Under the pieces are notes generated by a model that searched no databases, was not told where the DNA came from, and saw only the letters and a list, made by a program, of their open reading frames with translations. From positions 2,902,234-2,966,233 of the forward strand of contig NC_061806.1 in the NCBI RefSeq assembly GCF_021462225.1: a stretch of 64,000 bases of DNA, written 5' to 3'. Source of the DNA: Girardinichthys multiradiatus. Its lineage: Eukaryota; Chordata; Actinopteri; Cyprinodontiformes; Goodeidae. Of this stretch, positions 10,330 through 22,851 are shown in pieces; position 1 is the first letter of the stretch; each line of letters begins with the position of its first letter. The position numbers were made by a program, and so were the translations under genes.

Positions 10330-10925
10330 AAGTCCAAATTCTTAGGCTGCCACTTTTCTCTGTTGACAAGCTTAATGGAATGATGATTTCATTTTCCCAC
10401 AGGACTTGGTACCGACCCACAATGCCAAAGGTACCAATACCTGCTTTAATCACCATGGTAACACTCCCAAACTGGCCTGACCTTAACCCCACACAGAGTC
10501 TATGGCGTATTGCCAAGAGGAAGATCAGGACTAGCAGAACCAACAATGAAAATGAGCTGAAGGCCACTAACAAAGCAAACTGGGCTTCCTGAACACCTTA
10601 GCAGAACCACAGTTGGATCTCCTCCATGCAATCCTGCATTGATGCAAAAGGACCCCAGACCAAGTACCGAGAGCAGATAATGTACAGAACATAGACATAT
10701 GGTTCCGTAGGTCCATATTTCTGGACTAGAAAGCCCTTTTTATAGGTCAGATGTAAACTTCTCATTTTCTGAGAAACTATATTTTTGGTTTTTATCAGCT
10801 ATAAGTCAGAATTATAACAATGAACAGAAATAAAATCTTCAAGCATATAACTTTGTAATGAATCTATAGGTAAGGTGTTTTTTTTATTTTTTTTTATTTA
10901 TTACTGAAATAAATGAGCTTAATAG
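10330..10925 (+). mobile_element. Decayed Tc1/mariner-like element, transposase 3' part
   Basis: Translated text resembles WPDLNPTQSLWRIAKRKIR, the DDE C-terminal block, then NELKATNKANWAS and a degenerate end with ATTACTGAAATAAATGAGCT near the terminus. Frames are broken; only the 3' part is present. Confidence 0.6.
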
Positions 10926-13379
10926 AGTCTACTGGTTCTTGTTCTAGTCCTGCTCCACAAAGAATGAAGGAAAAGTTTGGATTTTTCATCACATTATCAG
11001 TTGTGCTGCAGCATCAAAGACGGTGTGTTCCTGTGTATTCCATTTCTTATGGTTGCCTGAAAATGATCCAGGTGGACTCATGATCAGATCAGCTGAATTT
11101 GCTGATCTGGCAGATTGATACAGCCGTATGCTCAGCCAAGGTAACTCCACATAGAAGCATGGAGGCTGTTGTAACTGCTAACATAGTAATATATTCCTCT
11201 GATGGGATCATGTCCAGTTTATTCTTCTTTAATTGCAAAAGTCAGCTAACAACTGTCTTGCTGTTAGCCTCCACTACTAAAAAACACTATTTACATTTGT
11301 AACAAGCTCCCAGTGACATTTTTCTACTAGATGTAAGGGAACTATTATCAATAATAACTTCACAAAACCTCTCTTCAAAAGATCTGAACTAACCCTTGAA
11401 TTCTCAGCCAGGCCTTGGTGGATTGACTGGTATGATTTGGGTCATTGTCATGTTGCAGGGTCCAGTTCTGCTTCAGCTTTCATTCTTTGACATGGTAGAA
11501 TTTATGGTAAAATTTATGATGGATTATATGATGGTGAGCAGGTCCTGCTGCAGCAAGTCATCCCCAAACCATGACACCTTCACTCCCATGCTGCAAAATA
11601 GGTATGATTGTTTATGTCAAACATGTCCTCTGTTCTGATGTTTAATTAATTCAGTTTTAGGCTCATCTGTCCAAAGAACATTATTCCAGATGTCCTGGTC
11701 TTTGTCTCTCTGACAAACTTTAGTCTGACTCTCATGGTTTTCTTAGATAGCAAAGATTTGCTCCATTCAAACCTTTGAATAAAGTTAAACTTGTTCAGTT
11801 TCTAAATATTAATATCAACAGTAGCAAGAACCAGCTGTAGGTCCTCGATGACATGTTAAGGTTGACATTTACGAAAACATTTTTAAAAGCTATTTTCCTC
11901 AGTTTATATTGTTTAAAATTTTCCGTATTGTTAAAATTGATATTAAATATTTATATATCCAAAGAAACAGACTTTCATAGGGAGTCCTAGTTTGACCTTA
12001 TGCTAACTTAGAGGCATCTCATCCAGATGTTCGGCAGCTGACTTTGATGCTGTTTTCATCATTGCTGAAGGGCTGCAATCACAGCAGTTTACACTTACAA
12101 GGGGAGGCACTATAAGAATGGTGTGAACACAGAAACTAATGTTCTGGAGACGAGGTCTAGAGGTTGGCAAGATGTGGTTTCCATGCAGGATCACAGTGCT
12201 TTGACTAATGTTTGACACATGCTGCAGTATCCAAAACACACCACAGACAGCAACATATTGGCTAAGAAATAAAAAACAGCCCCACTTCTACTGTTTGACC
12301 TGTTTAACTCACACACCCAGGAAACACATGAGCCTTTACTGACTGTAACTTCGGCTGATCTGAGGAGGATTCATCTGCATATGTGTGTAGGCCCACAAAA
12401 CATCACCAGAAGATGCTGAAGCTATGCTCTACAGAACCAGCAACAACATCTACCTAGTTAAAAGCCAGCGTCATTGGTTACGTTCCACAGACGATGCATT
12501 CTGAAAGATCAGCTACGCTGTTGCTACACGAGGACAACATTATTCTGAAATCTGTGGATGACTATGTGGCATGATTCCTGATGGGAATAAGATACACACA
12601 GAATGAAGGTGGCAAATCCGGTGACACGATGTGATCATAGGATCTCGATGTGGTTGGAGTCAAAGCAGATGATCCTGAACATGAGGACAGAAGGGGGACA
12701 GACAGCAACTGCAGTTACTTTCCTAAACAGACCACGGAGCTTTGCTTAAAGTGGAACATATCAATGCTGTACACATAAACACATGCATGGTCACTTCGAG
12801 CCTTACACCTGACTGAATTACCTTGAGATTGCCTTATTAACTAGTCCACCAGCATCAAAACACACTGGATCCATTTACAGGATGAGTGAGCCCTGAAAGC
12901 ATTTAAAGGTGAATCGGCTGGCAAAGATAGCAGACTGCCTGTTCCGATCCTGCTGATAGAAATATGATCGGGTTGTTTTTTTTAGGTAACAATCAAGACT
13001 TCAGTCCAGGAATCCAATACTGTCACACATAACATTATTCATTCATCTCCTTAATGACCTTAATCACTGATTGTCTGAAAATGACAAATTATCTCACCAA
13101 CAAAGATTGTAACACAAAAAATCAGGGTTAAAAGAAAATACAACCTTTTATAATTCCAGAGTTTTACATATGAAGTCGTATTAATACCAGGTTATAATAT
13201 TATTTAAATCGAGCGTCAAGTGTACAAAGAAATGCAACAGATTTCACACTGTAATTCTTTCTTAAGCAAATATGAAGCAGAAAGAGAGATGCTGCTAGCA
13301 AAAAGCTAAGTTCACCGTGACTGCTTCTGTAGAATTTAAGAAAGAAAGCAGCAGGCCCGTAAAGCCATTTCAGTGCATT
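10926..13379. other. Intergenic region with decayed repeats
   Basis: No gene recognised. 11390-11780 carries text like CCAAACCATGACACCTTCAC and TCATCTGTCCAAAGAACATT, common in degenerate fish DNA transposons. 11800-13380 is AT-rich and featureless to my reading. Confidence 0.45.
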
Positions 13380-14410
13380 TGATTATCAGTGTGAGCACAT
13401 CGGTAAGATAGACTTCTTCTGTCAGTTTGCTGTTCTAGAGAAATGCCAAAAAGGAAAGACATCAGCAATGACCTCAGAGAAACAACTGCTGCCCAACAAT
13501 CTGGAAAGGGTTATTAGACCTTTTTCAACCAATATGAAGTCCATCTTTGGACAGAGCAGAAAACATTTAAGACAGCTGCCAAACTTCCCTTCAGTGGATG
13601 TCGCAGCATATTCACCCAGGTCAGACTGTGTAAAGAGCAGAGAAATCTAAAAAAAAAAAAACTCAACAGTTCCATCTTAGACTCTATAGACCTCAAGTTG
13701 CACCTAAAATTTTAAAGTTGATTGGAAAAAAAGTAAAAGATCATTGATCAAATTTAGCTTGTTTGTTAGGATTTCCAAAAGAAAGCTTCCTCTATCAAAC
13801 GCCATGGCAACTTGACTTACATTTGCATAGCTGTATCTGATGGAAGCACTTCAGGAGACTTCTGGAACAATGCCCTTTGGACAGATGTGACTATAATTGT
13901 GATATTTGGTTATAATTTACAGCACCATGCTTGTAGAAAAGCAAATAACAAACCATTACAAATCATTTCCCCTTTCACCACCACATGGTGGCCCAAATCA
14001 TGTAATTATTTGGGCCACAGAAATTGGGCTTGTTTCAGTCACTGAGTGGACCATGAGCTCCTCTGTGTACCAAAATCTTCTAGAATCAAGTGTGAGGCCA
14101 TCTGTCTGACGTCTGATGCTTTGTGCAAACTGGGTCATCAACAGGACAATGATCTCAAACACAGCAGATAATCTACAACAGAATGGCTGAAAAAGAAAAG
14201 AATTAAGATGCTGCAATGGGCCAGTCAAAGTCCAGACCTCAACCTGAATGAAATGCGGTGATGGAACCATCATAGAGCTGTGTAGCAACAAACGTCTGCA
14301 AACCTCAATAAGATGATGCAATGACTGAAAGAAGAGTAGGGCAAAATTCCTCCACAATGTGAGAAACTCATGAAGTCACACAGAGGGTATTACTGTTAAA
14401 GTTAGTTTTA
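13380..14410 (+). pseudogene. Heavily decayed Tc1-like transposase
   Basis: Begins near ATGCCAAAAAGG (13443) with an N-terminal HTH-like reading (MPKRKDISNDLRETTAAQQS) and later shows WASQSPDLNLNEMR near 14220, the DDE block. Many stops and frameshifts. An A12 run at 13650 interrupts it. Confidence 0.6.
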
Positions 14411-14879
14411 CAAGCTGTTGAATCGTTGGATGTACATTATTTTTAATGCTCATAGCTTTGTCACTTTAGCTTTGTTCATTAAATGCTCCAATGGTAAGAA
14501 CTTATAAATTGTGCCTCTGGGGTTTTAGGTTTGAGTTCATCACTACACTCAGATTTCAGGCCTGATCAGTGGTTTCTAGCTTTAAGAACTGAAGCTGTGT
14601 GCTGACTCTTTGGTGCAAAATATATATTTTTGTCAACTCTGATATAAAGTTACCTAGTGACACAAAAAAGACTAAAACCAGTCAAGTACTGCACCAGAAA
14701 GATTGATACCATGATCAACAGTTCCAATAATACCAGCACTGTGGTTCTTCCACAGTCGGCTTTTATGTGGATGTGGTCTCTGTACTGTGGTGAGCACAGA
14801 AACCTGAGTGGAAAACATCAAAGCGGCTGGTCATTGTTAAGAAAGTATTTAACTGTTGAAACACAGCTTTTTAAATAAC

Positions 14880-15390
14880 CTCACTGATAAATGGGAGATT
14901 AGAGATGGGCCTGTAATTCTGCAGCATCAACGTATATTAAATCTTTTTTAACAGTGTTTGGTTATTTTCGGTTTTTAAGGCCTGGGGGGAAACAACTAAC
15001 AAAGGGGTGTGTTTATTATTTGCATCAAATCAGACGCTATGACAGGCTAAACTTTCTTTAAGAAAGCTGTGGGTAAAACATCAAGACACCCGGAGGAGGA
15101 GCTTAGTTGAAGTTTAATTTCCTCTAAGCTTTTGTAGTTGGTAAATTGTGTAATTTTGCCCAAATCTGTTTTTATTGGACATAGCATTGGTACTGGACTT
15201 GATATTTGATGTACAAACTACCCTTCTAACCTTCTGAACTTTCTCAGTAAAGAAGTTAGCAAAGTCATTGAAGGCCCTGGTAGAGAGGAGTCCAGATGCT
15301 ACAGACACAGGAGTGTTTTTTAACCTGTTGACCGAAGCAAATAAGCATTATTAATATTTCTGTTGATCAGATTCCTTGGCATTCTTCAGT
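14880..15390 (-). mobile_element. L2-like LINE fragment
   Basis: Minus-strand reading LLSTRAFNDFANFFTEKVQK, preceded by LFASVNRL-like text, matches the linker between endonuclease and reverse transcriptase in fish L2/Maui LINEs. Ends next to the Tc1-like element at 15400; may be part of the same element as 17737-18325. Confidence 0.55.
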
Positions 15391-15399
15391 TTTAAGTTA

Positions 15400-17030
15400 C
15401 AGTACAGACCAAAAGTTTGGACACACCTTCTCATTCAAAGAGTTTTCTTTATTTTCATGACTATGAATATTGTAGCTTCACACTGAAGGCATTAAAACTA
15501 TGAATTAACACATGTGGAATTATATACTGAACAAAAAAGAGTAAAACAACAGAAAATATGTCTTATATTCTAGGTTCTTCAAAGTAGCCACCTTTTACTT
15601 TGATTACTGCTCCGCACACTCTTGGCATTCTGTTGATGAGCTTCAAGAGGTAGTCACCTGAAATGGTTTTCACTTCACAGGTGTGCCCTGTCAGGTTTAA
15701 TAAGTGGGATTTCAAGTCTTATAAATGGGGTTGGGACCATCAGTTGTGTTGTGCAGGAGGTGCATACAGTACACAGCTGATAGTCCTACTGAATAGACTG
15801 TTAGAATTTGTATTATGGCAAGAAAAAAGCAGCTAAGTAAAGAAAAACGAGTGGCCATCATTACTTTAAGAAATGAAGGTCAGTCAGTCCGAACAATTGG
15901 GAAAACTTTGAAAGTGTCCCCAAGTGCAGTTGCAAAAACCATCAAGCGCTACAAAGAAACTGGCTCACATGAGGACCGCCCCAGGAAAGGAAGACCAAGA
16001 GTCACCTCTGCTGCGGACGATAAGTTCATCCGAGTCACCAGACTCAGAAATCGCAGGTTAACAGCAGCTCAGATTAGAGAACAGGTCAATGCCACACAGA
16101 GTTCTAGCAGCAGACACATCTCTAGAACAACTGTTAAGAGGAGACTGTGTGAATCAGGCCTTCATGGTAAAATAGCTGCTAAGAAACCACTGCTGAGGAC
16201 AGGCAACAAGCAGAATAGACTTGTTTGGGCTAAAGAACACAAGGAATGGATATTAGACCAGTGGAAATCTGTGCTTTGGTCTGATGAGTCCAAGTTTGAG
16301 ATCTTTGGTTCCAACCACCGTGTCTTTGTGCGGCGCAGAAGAGGTGAACGGATGGACTCTACATGCCTGGTTCCCATCGTGAAGCATGGAGGAGGAGGTG
16401 TGATGGTGTGGGGGTGCTTTGCTGGTGACACTGTTGGGGATTTATTGAAAATTGAAGGCATACTGAACCAGCATGGCTACCACAGCATCTTGCAGCGGCA
16501 TGCTATTCCATCTGGTTTGCGTTTAGTTGGACCATCATTTATTTTTCAACAGGACAATGACCCCAAACACACCTCCAGTCTGTGTAAGGACTATTTGACT
16601 AAGAAGGAGAGTGATGTGGTGCTGCGCCAGATGACCTGGCCTCCACAGTCACCGGACCTAAACCCAATCGAGATGGTTTGGGGTGAGCTGGACTGCAGAG
16701 TGAAGCCAAAAGGGCCAACAAGTGCTAAGTTTCTCTTTGAACTCCTTCAAGACTGTTGGAAAACCATATCAGATGACTACCTCTTGAAGCTCATCAACAG
16801 AATGCCAAGAGTGTGTGGAGCAGTAATCAAAGCAAAAGGTGGCTACTTTGAAGAACCTAGAATATAAGACATATTTTCAGTTGTTTCCCACTTTTTTGTT
16901 CAGTATATAATTCCACATGTGTTAATTCATAGTTTTGATGCCTTCAGTGTGAAGCTACAATATTCATAGTCATGAAAATAAAGAAAACTCTTTGAATTAG
17001 AAGGTGTGTCCAAACTTTTGGTCTGTACTG
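15400..17030 (+). mobile_element. Complete Tc1/mariner element, DD38E type (Intruder-like), intact transposase
   Basis: Ends CAGTACAGACC / GGTCTGTACTG, flanked by TA on both sides (15398-15399, 17031-17032), the Tc1 target duplication. The terminal inverted repeats are unusually long: similarity runs about 270 bases inward, so the 3' copy overlaps the C-terminal coding region. One uninterrupted 350-codon transposase lies at 15815-16867. The close match of the two arms suggests recent activity or little decay. Confidence 0.93.
15815..16867 (+). CDS. Tc1/mariner transposase (DD38E), intact
   Basis: Cut-and-paste transposase, 350 residues, usual length for the family. N-terminal paired HTH DNA-binding region (about 5-110: SVRTIGKTLKVSPSAVAKTI), GRPR AT-hook-like KGRPR, then DDE domain: WSDESKFE (first Asp), FQQDNDPKHTS (second Asp), SPDLNPIEMVWGEL (Glu). 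I count 38 residues between the second Asp and the Glu rather than the 34 of classic Tc1, which matches the family described as Intruder/DD38E. No stops or frameshifts. Start at ATG 15815 (ARKKQLSK) is typical. Confidence 0.92.
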   Translation: MARKKQLSKEKRVAIITLRNEGQSVRTIGKTLKVSPSAVAKTIKRYKETGSHEDRPRKGRPRVTSAADDKFIRVTRLRNRRLTAAQIREQVNATQSSSSRHISRTTVKRRLCESGLHGKIAAKKPLLRTGNKQNRLVWAKEHKEWILDQWKSVLWSDESKFEIFGSNHRVFVRRRRGERMDSTCLVPIVKHGGGGVMVWGCFAGDTVGDLLKIEGILNQHGYHSILQRHAIPSGLRLVGPSFIFQQDNDPKHTSSLCKDYLTKKESDVVLRQMTWPPQSPDLNPIEMVWGELDCRVKPKGPTSAKFLFELLQDCWKTISDDYLLKLINRMPRVCGAVIKAKGGYFEEPRI

Positions 17031-17032
17031 TA

Positions 17033-17736
17033 TATCTGTGAAGCTTTTTTTATAGATGGAACAGTAAACATAGAGTCTGGTTTTTCACCACCTCCATTTG
17101 ACTTTTCATTGTTCCCTTTTTTCACTTCTTACCAATGGAGCATTTCTCTACAGAGATTTCTTCTTACCAGACAACCTTCACCTTAATGGGAGCAATGAAA
17201 TGAATAATGACGGAAGTTTCAGAAGGGAAGCTATCTACCAACTCATTTATACAGTGTTTGTCTCTGCTCCGCCAGAATAAACTCTGCACTGACTACGCAC
17301 CCTTTATAGTCAATGAGAGCGTTTACACTGCCCCCACAGGGTGACCATCTCCCAATTTTGTCCCTAGTCTATATTTGCTGGACATCAGAGTGAGGTCCGA
17401 GTCAATCTACACAGATTACACTGCAACAACAGGAAACTGAACGAACACAACATCTGTATTTTCAACATAATTTACTTAAAACAGATCAAATTTTCTTGAA
17501 GGCTTCACTACATTAATAAACATACACGTATATTTATACATCAACACTGTCTAAATTAATTATTTATTGTTATGCATAATATACACACAAAATATAGACA
17601 AAACGTCTAGATTTTATTAAGCAGTTTTAACAGCTGTTTTATGTTCGTCTTCCACAGAATTCCTTGTTTTGTTCTAACTTCCGTATTCATCACTAGCTTT
17701 CATAGCACCACCTCATAGTACTTCCTGTGCATGCTT
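17033..17736. other. Intergenic, nothing recognised
   Basis: AT-rich with short open frames lacking family similarity. Confidence 0.5.
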
Positions 17737-18325
17737 CTAGGAGCACCTCTGGGCTTTGCTGCGGAGTGGATTAGAGTACTTCTGATGTAACCCAGGACAG
17801 GAGCGAATGGCGGCGAATCGTGTTGCCAGCGAGGCTCTGCAGAGGCCCAAACAGTGTAAATCCAGAATTACGGAGTTAAAGGACAAAGTTGAGGTGGAAG
17901 AGTAAACTTGGTTAAAGGTTTTAGTTTCACTATCTTTAAAGCGTTTTCTTATAATCTTTTTGACTAATAGAGTCATTGCAAATGATGCTTTCAAAGATAA
18001 CAGAGAAGTGGTCAGATAGGGTGACATCAGTTACAAAGACCTTGGAAATGTTCAAACCCTTACTGATGAAGTCCAAAATATGTCCCAAACTGTGTGTTGG
18101 TTGTGTAATATATCTAGCCACTGGCTAGATGATGATAGGAGTTATGTGGAGAAAATGTGGGATTTGGGCATGGTGTGAGTTGGGTTACGATCTTGACAAG
18201 GCTTTTCATGTCAATGAAAGCTAGGAGAGGAGAGTCTACACTGACTGGAAAAAATGGAGAGGTGGGTGGGGTGTGGTGGTGGGGGAGGGGAGAGCGTGTC
18301 CACTTTGTCCTGTTGAAATCTGGGG
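17737..18325 (-). mobile_element. L2-like LINE endonuclease fragment
   Basis: Minus-strand reading PTHSLGHILDFISKGLNISK ... VTLSDHFSVIF contains the conserved end of the LINE apurinic-type endonuclease (SDH motif). Coding is broken on both sides. Same strand and upstream in domain order relative to the piece at 14880-15390. Confidence 0.65.
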
Positions 18326-18394
18326 AGATTCCACGCAAATTCCAAGCAGATAAACTCAGAGCAGATAAGCTCAGAGCTTATCTTCTTAGCTGTG

Positions 18395-18905
18395 TTTCTC
18401 TCCTAGATGAAGCCACTAAAGGAGTTACTACCTTCATTTACTTACTTTTCTTTAACATAGAAAGTACTCCAGGATCAGTGCTGCTGTGTTCTTTTTGTGT
18501 CTGCTCTGTCCTCTCAAACTCTCACTTGGTCCTGGCAGCTGGCTGCTCACACGTTCAGGTTCTGGTTCTGCTAGAGGTTTCTTCCTGTTGAAGGGGAGTT
18601 TTCGTATCTACTGTCACTACATGCATGCAGTATGAGAAATTGCTGCAAAGTCAACAAAACAATGCAAGCGACTGTCCACTGTCGCTACATGGTGATCCAG
18701 GAGGAATGAATGCTGCAATCTGGCCTTCCTTAGAAACCTTTTTTAACCAATTTGAATAAAAAACTGAATTCGACCGCAATGTTTAATTAGTAAGAATAAC
18801 AGGAATGTATGTTCTTGACTTGCAATCTGTGTGATTCGACAGATTTGACTTCATAAGGTGCTTCGAGAAGACGTATTGTGAATTTGCGATAAATTAACTG
18901 AATTG
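18395..18905 (+). repeat. L2-tail/SINE-like dispersed repeat
   Basis: Carries GGTTCTGGTTCTGCTAGAGG, TTCTTCCTGTTGAAGGGGAG and ACTACATGCATGCAGTATGA blocks that recur at 54390-54460 (inverted) and 54635-54920. Non-coding; its usual end is the (AATTC)n-tailed piece at 22928. Confidence 0.7.
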
Positions 18906-19479
18906 ATTTTAATAGAAGTCTTTATATGGGTCCTCTGTTCTTCATGGCTCATCCTTATCTCAGCAGACTGCAGTTGTCCTTCAGGACCCCATCTAATCAG
19001 TTGTTGTGGACTCTCTTGCTGTCTACTGTTTGTGGCAGAGGCTGCTGGTGTCATACTCCAGACTTATTAAGACAAAATCCATCTGCCTTGAAAAGATGCC
19101 TGCGTTTCCAGAACATGTTGAAGTTGTGAATAAAGTTCACTGATTTTGCAGCACATGCTTTTTTAACCCCCTTGTTGAGCATCAGCAGTCTGCTATACCT
19201 CTGAGGTCCACTGAAAAACACATTGATATTGTGACCTGATATTAATTCTGTTGAGCAAATTAATAAAATCTTCTTTCAAGAATTCAATTTTTGCTTCACA
19301 ACATCAAGGGCTGCTGTGTAGGATGATATTTTCACTACTGGATGCTTACCCATTCACTGTTTATAATCATCATTAGAGTCCTATCATACCCAGTATTTCC
19401 CTCCATATTCATATTCATTTCCATCACTGCCATTTTCTGGAGAAGTTTGTCCTAGTGATCTGTGGAAAAGACATCTTTT

Positions 19480-22400
19480 CGTTCGTTCGTTCGTTCGTCG
19501 TCTTCCGCTTATCCAGGACCGGGTCGCGGGGGCAGCAGACTCAGCAGAGACGCCCAGACGTCCCTCTCTCCAGACACCTCCTCCAGCTCCTCCAGGGGGA
19601 GCCCAAGGCGTTCCCAGGCCAGCCGAGAGACATAGTCCCTCCAGCGTGTCCTGGGCCGTCCCCTGGGCCTCCTCCCGGTGGGACGTGCCCGGAACACCTC
19701 CCGAGGAAGGCGTCCAGGAGGCATCCGGTATAGATGCCCGAGCCACCTCAACTGGCTCCTTTCGATGTGGAGGAGCAGCGGCTCTACTCCGAGCTCCTCC
19801 CCGGATGGCCGAGCTCCTCACCCTATCTCTAAGGGAGTGCCCGGCCACCCTACGGAGGAAGCTCATTTCAGCCGCTTGTATCCGTGATCTCGTTCTTTTG
19901 GTCATGACCCAAAGTTCATGGCCATAGGTGAGAGTAGGAACGTAGACCGACCAGTAAATTGAGAGCTTTGCTTTTCGGCTCAGCTCTCTCTTCACCACAA
20001 TGGACCGGCACAGCGCCCCCATTACTGTGGCAGCCGCACCGATCCGTCTGTCGATCTCCCGCTCCATTCTTCCCTCACTCGTGAACAAGACCCCGAGATA
20101 CTTAAACTCCTCCACTTGAGGCAGGAACTCCCCTCCAACCTGAAGAGGACAAGCCACCCTTTTCCTGTCGAGTACCATGGCCCTGGACTTGGAGGAGCTG
20201 ATCCTCATCCCAGCCGCTTCACACTCGGCTGCGAACCGCCACAGCGCATGCTGTAGGTCTTGGCTAGAGGGGGCCAGCAGGACCACGTCATCCGCAAAAA
20301 GAAGAGACGAAATCCACTGGTCCCCAAACCAGACCCCCTCCGGCCCTTGGCTGCGTCTAGAAATCCTGTCCATAAAAGTTATGAACAGGACCGGCGACAA
20401 AGGGCAGCCCTGCCGGAGTCCAACATGCACTGGGAACAGGTCCGACTTAGTGCCGGCAATGCGGACCAAACTCCTGCTCCGCTCGTACAGGGACCGGATG
20501 GCCCCTAATAAAGGGCCCCCGATTCCATACTCCTGGAGCACCCCCCACAGGGCATCACGAGGGACACAGTCAAATGCCTTCTCCAGGTCCACAAAACACA
20601 TGTGAACCGGTTGGGCAAACTCCCATGAACCCTCGAGCACCCTGTAGAGGGTATAGAGCTGGTCCAGTGTTCCACGGCTGGGACGAAAACCACACTGTTC
20701 CTCCTGAAGCCGAGGTTCGACTATCGGTCGGACTCTCCTCTCCAATACCCTGGCGTAGGCCTTACCAGGGAGGCTGAGGAGTGTGATCCCCCTGTAGTTG
20801 GAACACACCCTCCGGTCCCCCTTCTTATAAAGGGGGACCACCACCCCAGTCTGCCAGTCCAGAGGCACTGTCCCCGGCCGCCACGCAATGTTGAAGAGGC
20901 GTGTCAACCATGACAGCCCTACAACATCCAGACACTTGAGGTACTCAGGGCGGATCTCATCCACCCCCGAAGCCTTGCCACCGCGGAGCTTTTTAACCAC
21001 CTCGGTGACTTCAGCCTGGGTGATGAAAGAGTCCAACCCCGAGTCCCCAGCCTCTGTTTCCACCACGGAATGCGTGATGGCAGGATTGAGGAGATCCTCG
21101 AAGTACTCCTTCCACCGCCCGATAATGTCCTCAGTCGAGGTCAGCAGTCTCCTGCCCCCACTATAAACAGTGTTGGCAAAGCACTGCTTCCCCCTCCTGA
21201 GGCGCCGGACGGTTTGCCAGAATCGCTTCGAGGCCAACCGGTAGTCCTTCTCCATGGCCTCACCGAACTCTTCCCAGGCCCGAGTTTTTGCCTCTGCCAC
21301 AGCCCGGGCCGCAGCACGCTTGGCCTCACGGTACCCGTCAGCTGCCTCGGGAGTCCCACAAGCCAACCACAGCCGATAGGACTCCTTCTTCAGCTTAACA
21401 GCATCCCTTACTGCCGGTGTCCACCACCGGGTTCTGGGATTGCCGCCACGACAGGCACCGCAGACCTTACGGCCGCAGCTATGGGCAGCAGCATCAACAA
21501 TAGATGCAGAGAACATGGTCCACTCGGACTCTATGTCTCCAACATCCCCCGGGATCTGGTCGAAGCTCTCTCGGAGGTGGGAGTTGAATACATCCCTGGC
21601 CGAGGGCTCCGCCAGGCGTTCCCAGCAGACCCTCACTATGCGCTTGGGCCTGCCAAGTCTGTCTGGCTTTCTCCTCCTCCAGCGGATCCAACTCACCACC
21701 AGGTGATGATCAGTGGACAGCTCAGCCCCTCTCTTCACCCGAGTGTCCAAAACATGCGGCCGAAGGTCTGATGATACGACAACAAAGTCGATCATCGACC
21801 TCCTGCCTAGGGTGTCCTGGTGCCAAGTGCACTGATGGACACCCTTATGTTTGAACATGGTGTTCGTTATGGACAATCCGTGACTAGCACAGAAGTCCAA
21901 TAACAAAACACCACTCGGATTCAGATCGGGGAGGCCATTCCTCCCGATCACGCCTCTCCAGGTGTCACTGTCGTTCCCCACGTGGGCGTTGAAGTCCCCC
22001 AGCAGAATAATGGAGTCCCCGGGAGGGGCGCTATCCAGCACCCCCGACAGGGACGCCAAGAAGGCAGGGTACTCTGCACTACCACTCGGCCCGTAAGCTG
22101 AAATGATAGTCAGAGACCTCTCCCCAACCCGAAGGCGCAGGGATACAACCCTCTCATCCACTGGGGTAAACCCCAACACGAGACGGCTGAGCTGGGGGGC
22201 AACAAGCAAACCCACACCAGCCCGCCGCCTCTCCCCGTGGGCCACTCCAGAGTAGAAGAGAGTCCAACCCCTCTCAAGGAAATGGGTTCCAGAGCCCACG
22301 CTGTGCGTGGAGGCGAGCCCGACTATTTCTAGTCGATATCTCTCAACCTACCGCACAAGCTCAGGCTACTTCCCCCCCAGCGAGGTGACATTCCACGTCC

Positions 22401-22851
22401 CTAGAGCCAGCCTAAGCATCCGGGGATTGGGCCGCTGAGGTCTCCACCTTCGTCCGCCACCCAATCCTCTTTGCACCGGTCCCTCACGGTTCCCCCTGCA
22501 GGTGGTGGGCCCACTGGGGGATGGCCTCGCGTCTCTCGTTCGGGCTTGGCCCGGCCGGGTCCCGCGAGGAGCAACCCGGCCACCAGGCGCTCTCCGACGA
22601 GTCCCGACCCCGGGCCTGGCTCCAGGGTGGGACCCCGGCTCCGCCGTACCGGGCGACGTCACGTGCCTCGATATTTTGTTCTTCATGAGGGGTTCTTGAA
22701 CCATTCTTTGTCTGACCCATCACCTAGAGCCTGTTTGCCATGGGAGACCCTACCAGGGGCATTTAGGCCCCAGACAACATAGCCTCTAGGATCATTTGAG
22801 CACTCAAACCCCTCCACCACGTTAAGGTGACGGTTCAAGGAGGGGAAGGGG
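19480..22851 (-). mobile_element. Full-length RTE-type non-LTR retrotransposon with target-site duplication
   Basis: 3372 bp bounded by an identical 12-bp direct repeat AAGACATCTTTT at 19468-19479 and 22852-22863. The 3' end (left, since minus strand) carries a (CGAA)n tail, a hallmark of microsatellite-tailed RTE-like LINEs. GC-rich compared with its surroundings. Single ORF with endonuclease then reverse transcriptase. The RTE clade assignment is inferred from length, one-ORF layout and tail. Confidence 0.88.
19508..22704 (-). pseudogene. RTE-type LINE polyprotein: endonuclease + reverse transcriptase, nearly intact
   Basis: Reading from the minus strand: LALGTWNVTSLGGK near the N-terminus (endonuclease start), GDFNAHVG and SMIDFVVVS and STDHHLVVS (EEP endonuclease motifs), then RT motifs [51 protein letters not shown] (catalytic FADD) and EFKYLGV. 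Damage seen: two TAG codons at 22366-22368 and 22348-22350, where the sense would be GAG, and an extra G in the run at 19799-19802 that shifts the last 90 or so codons (true end LLPPRPGPG at about 19510). An uninterrupted 2.9-kb frame lies between. It copies its own RNA by target-primed reverse transcription when intact. Confidence 0.88.

Noticed and set aside
18157..18591. 144-codon + strand frame
   Set aside because: Spans the antisense of an L2-like fragment and the start of a dispersed repeat; composition-driven.
21070..21771. 233-codon + strand frame
   Set aside because: Antisense shadow of the GC-rich RTE reverse transcriptase on the minus strand; no family resemblance.
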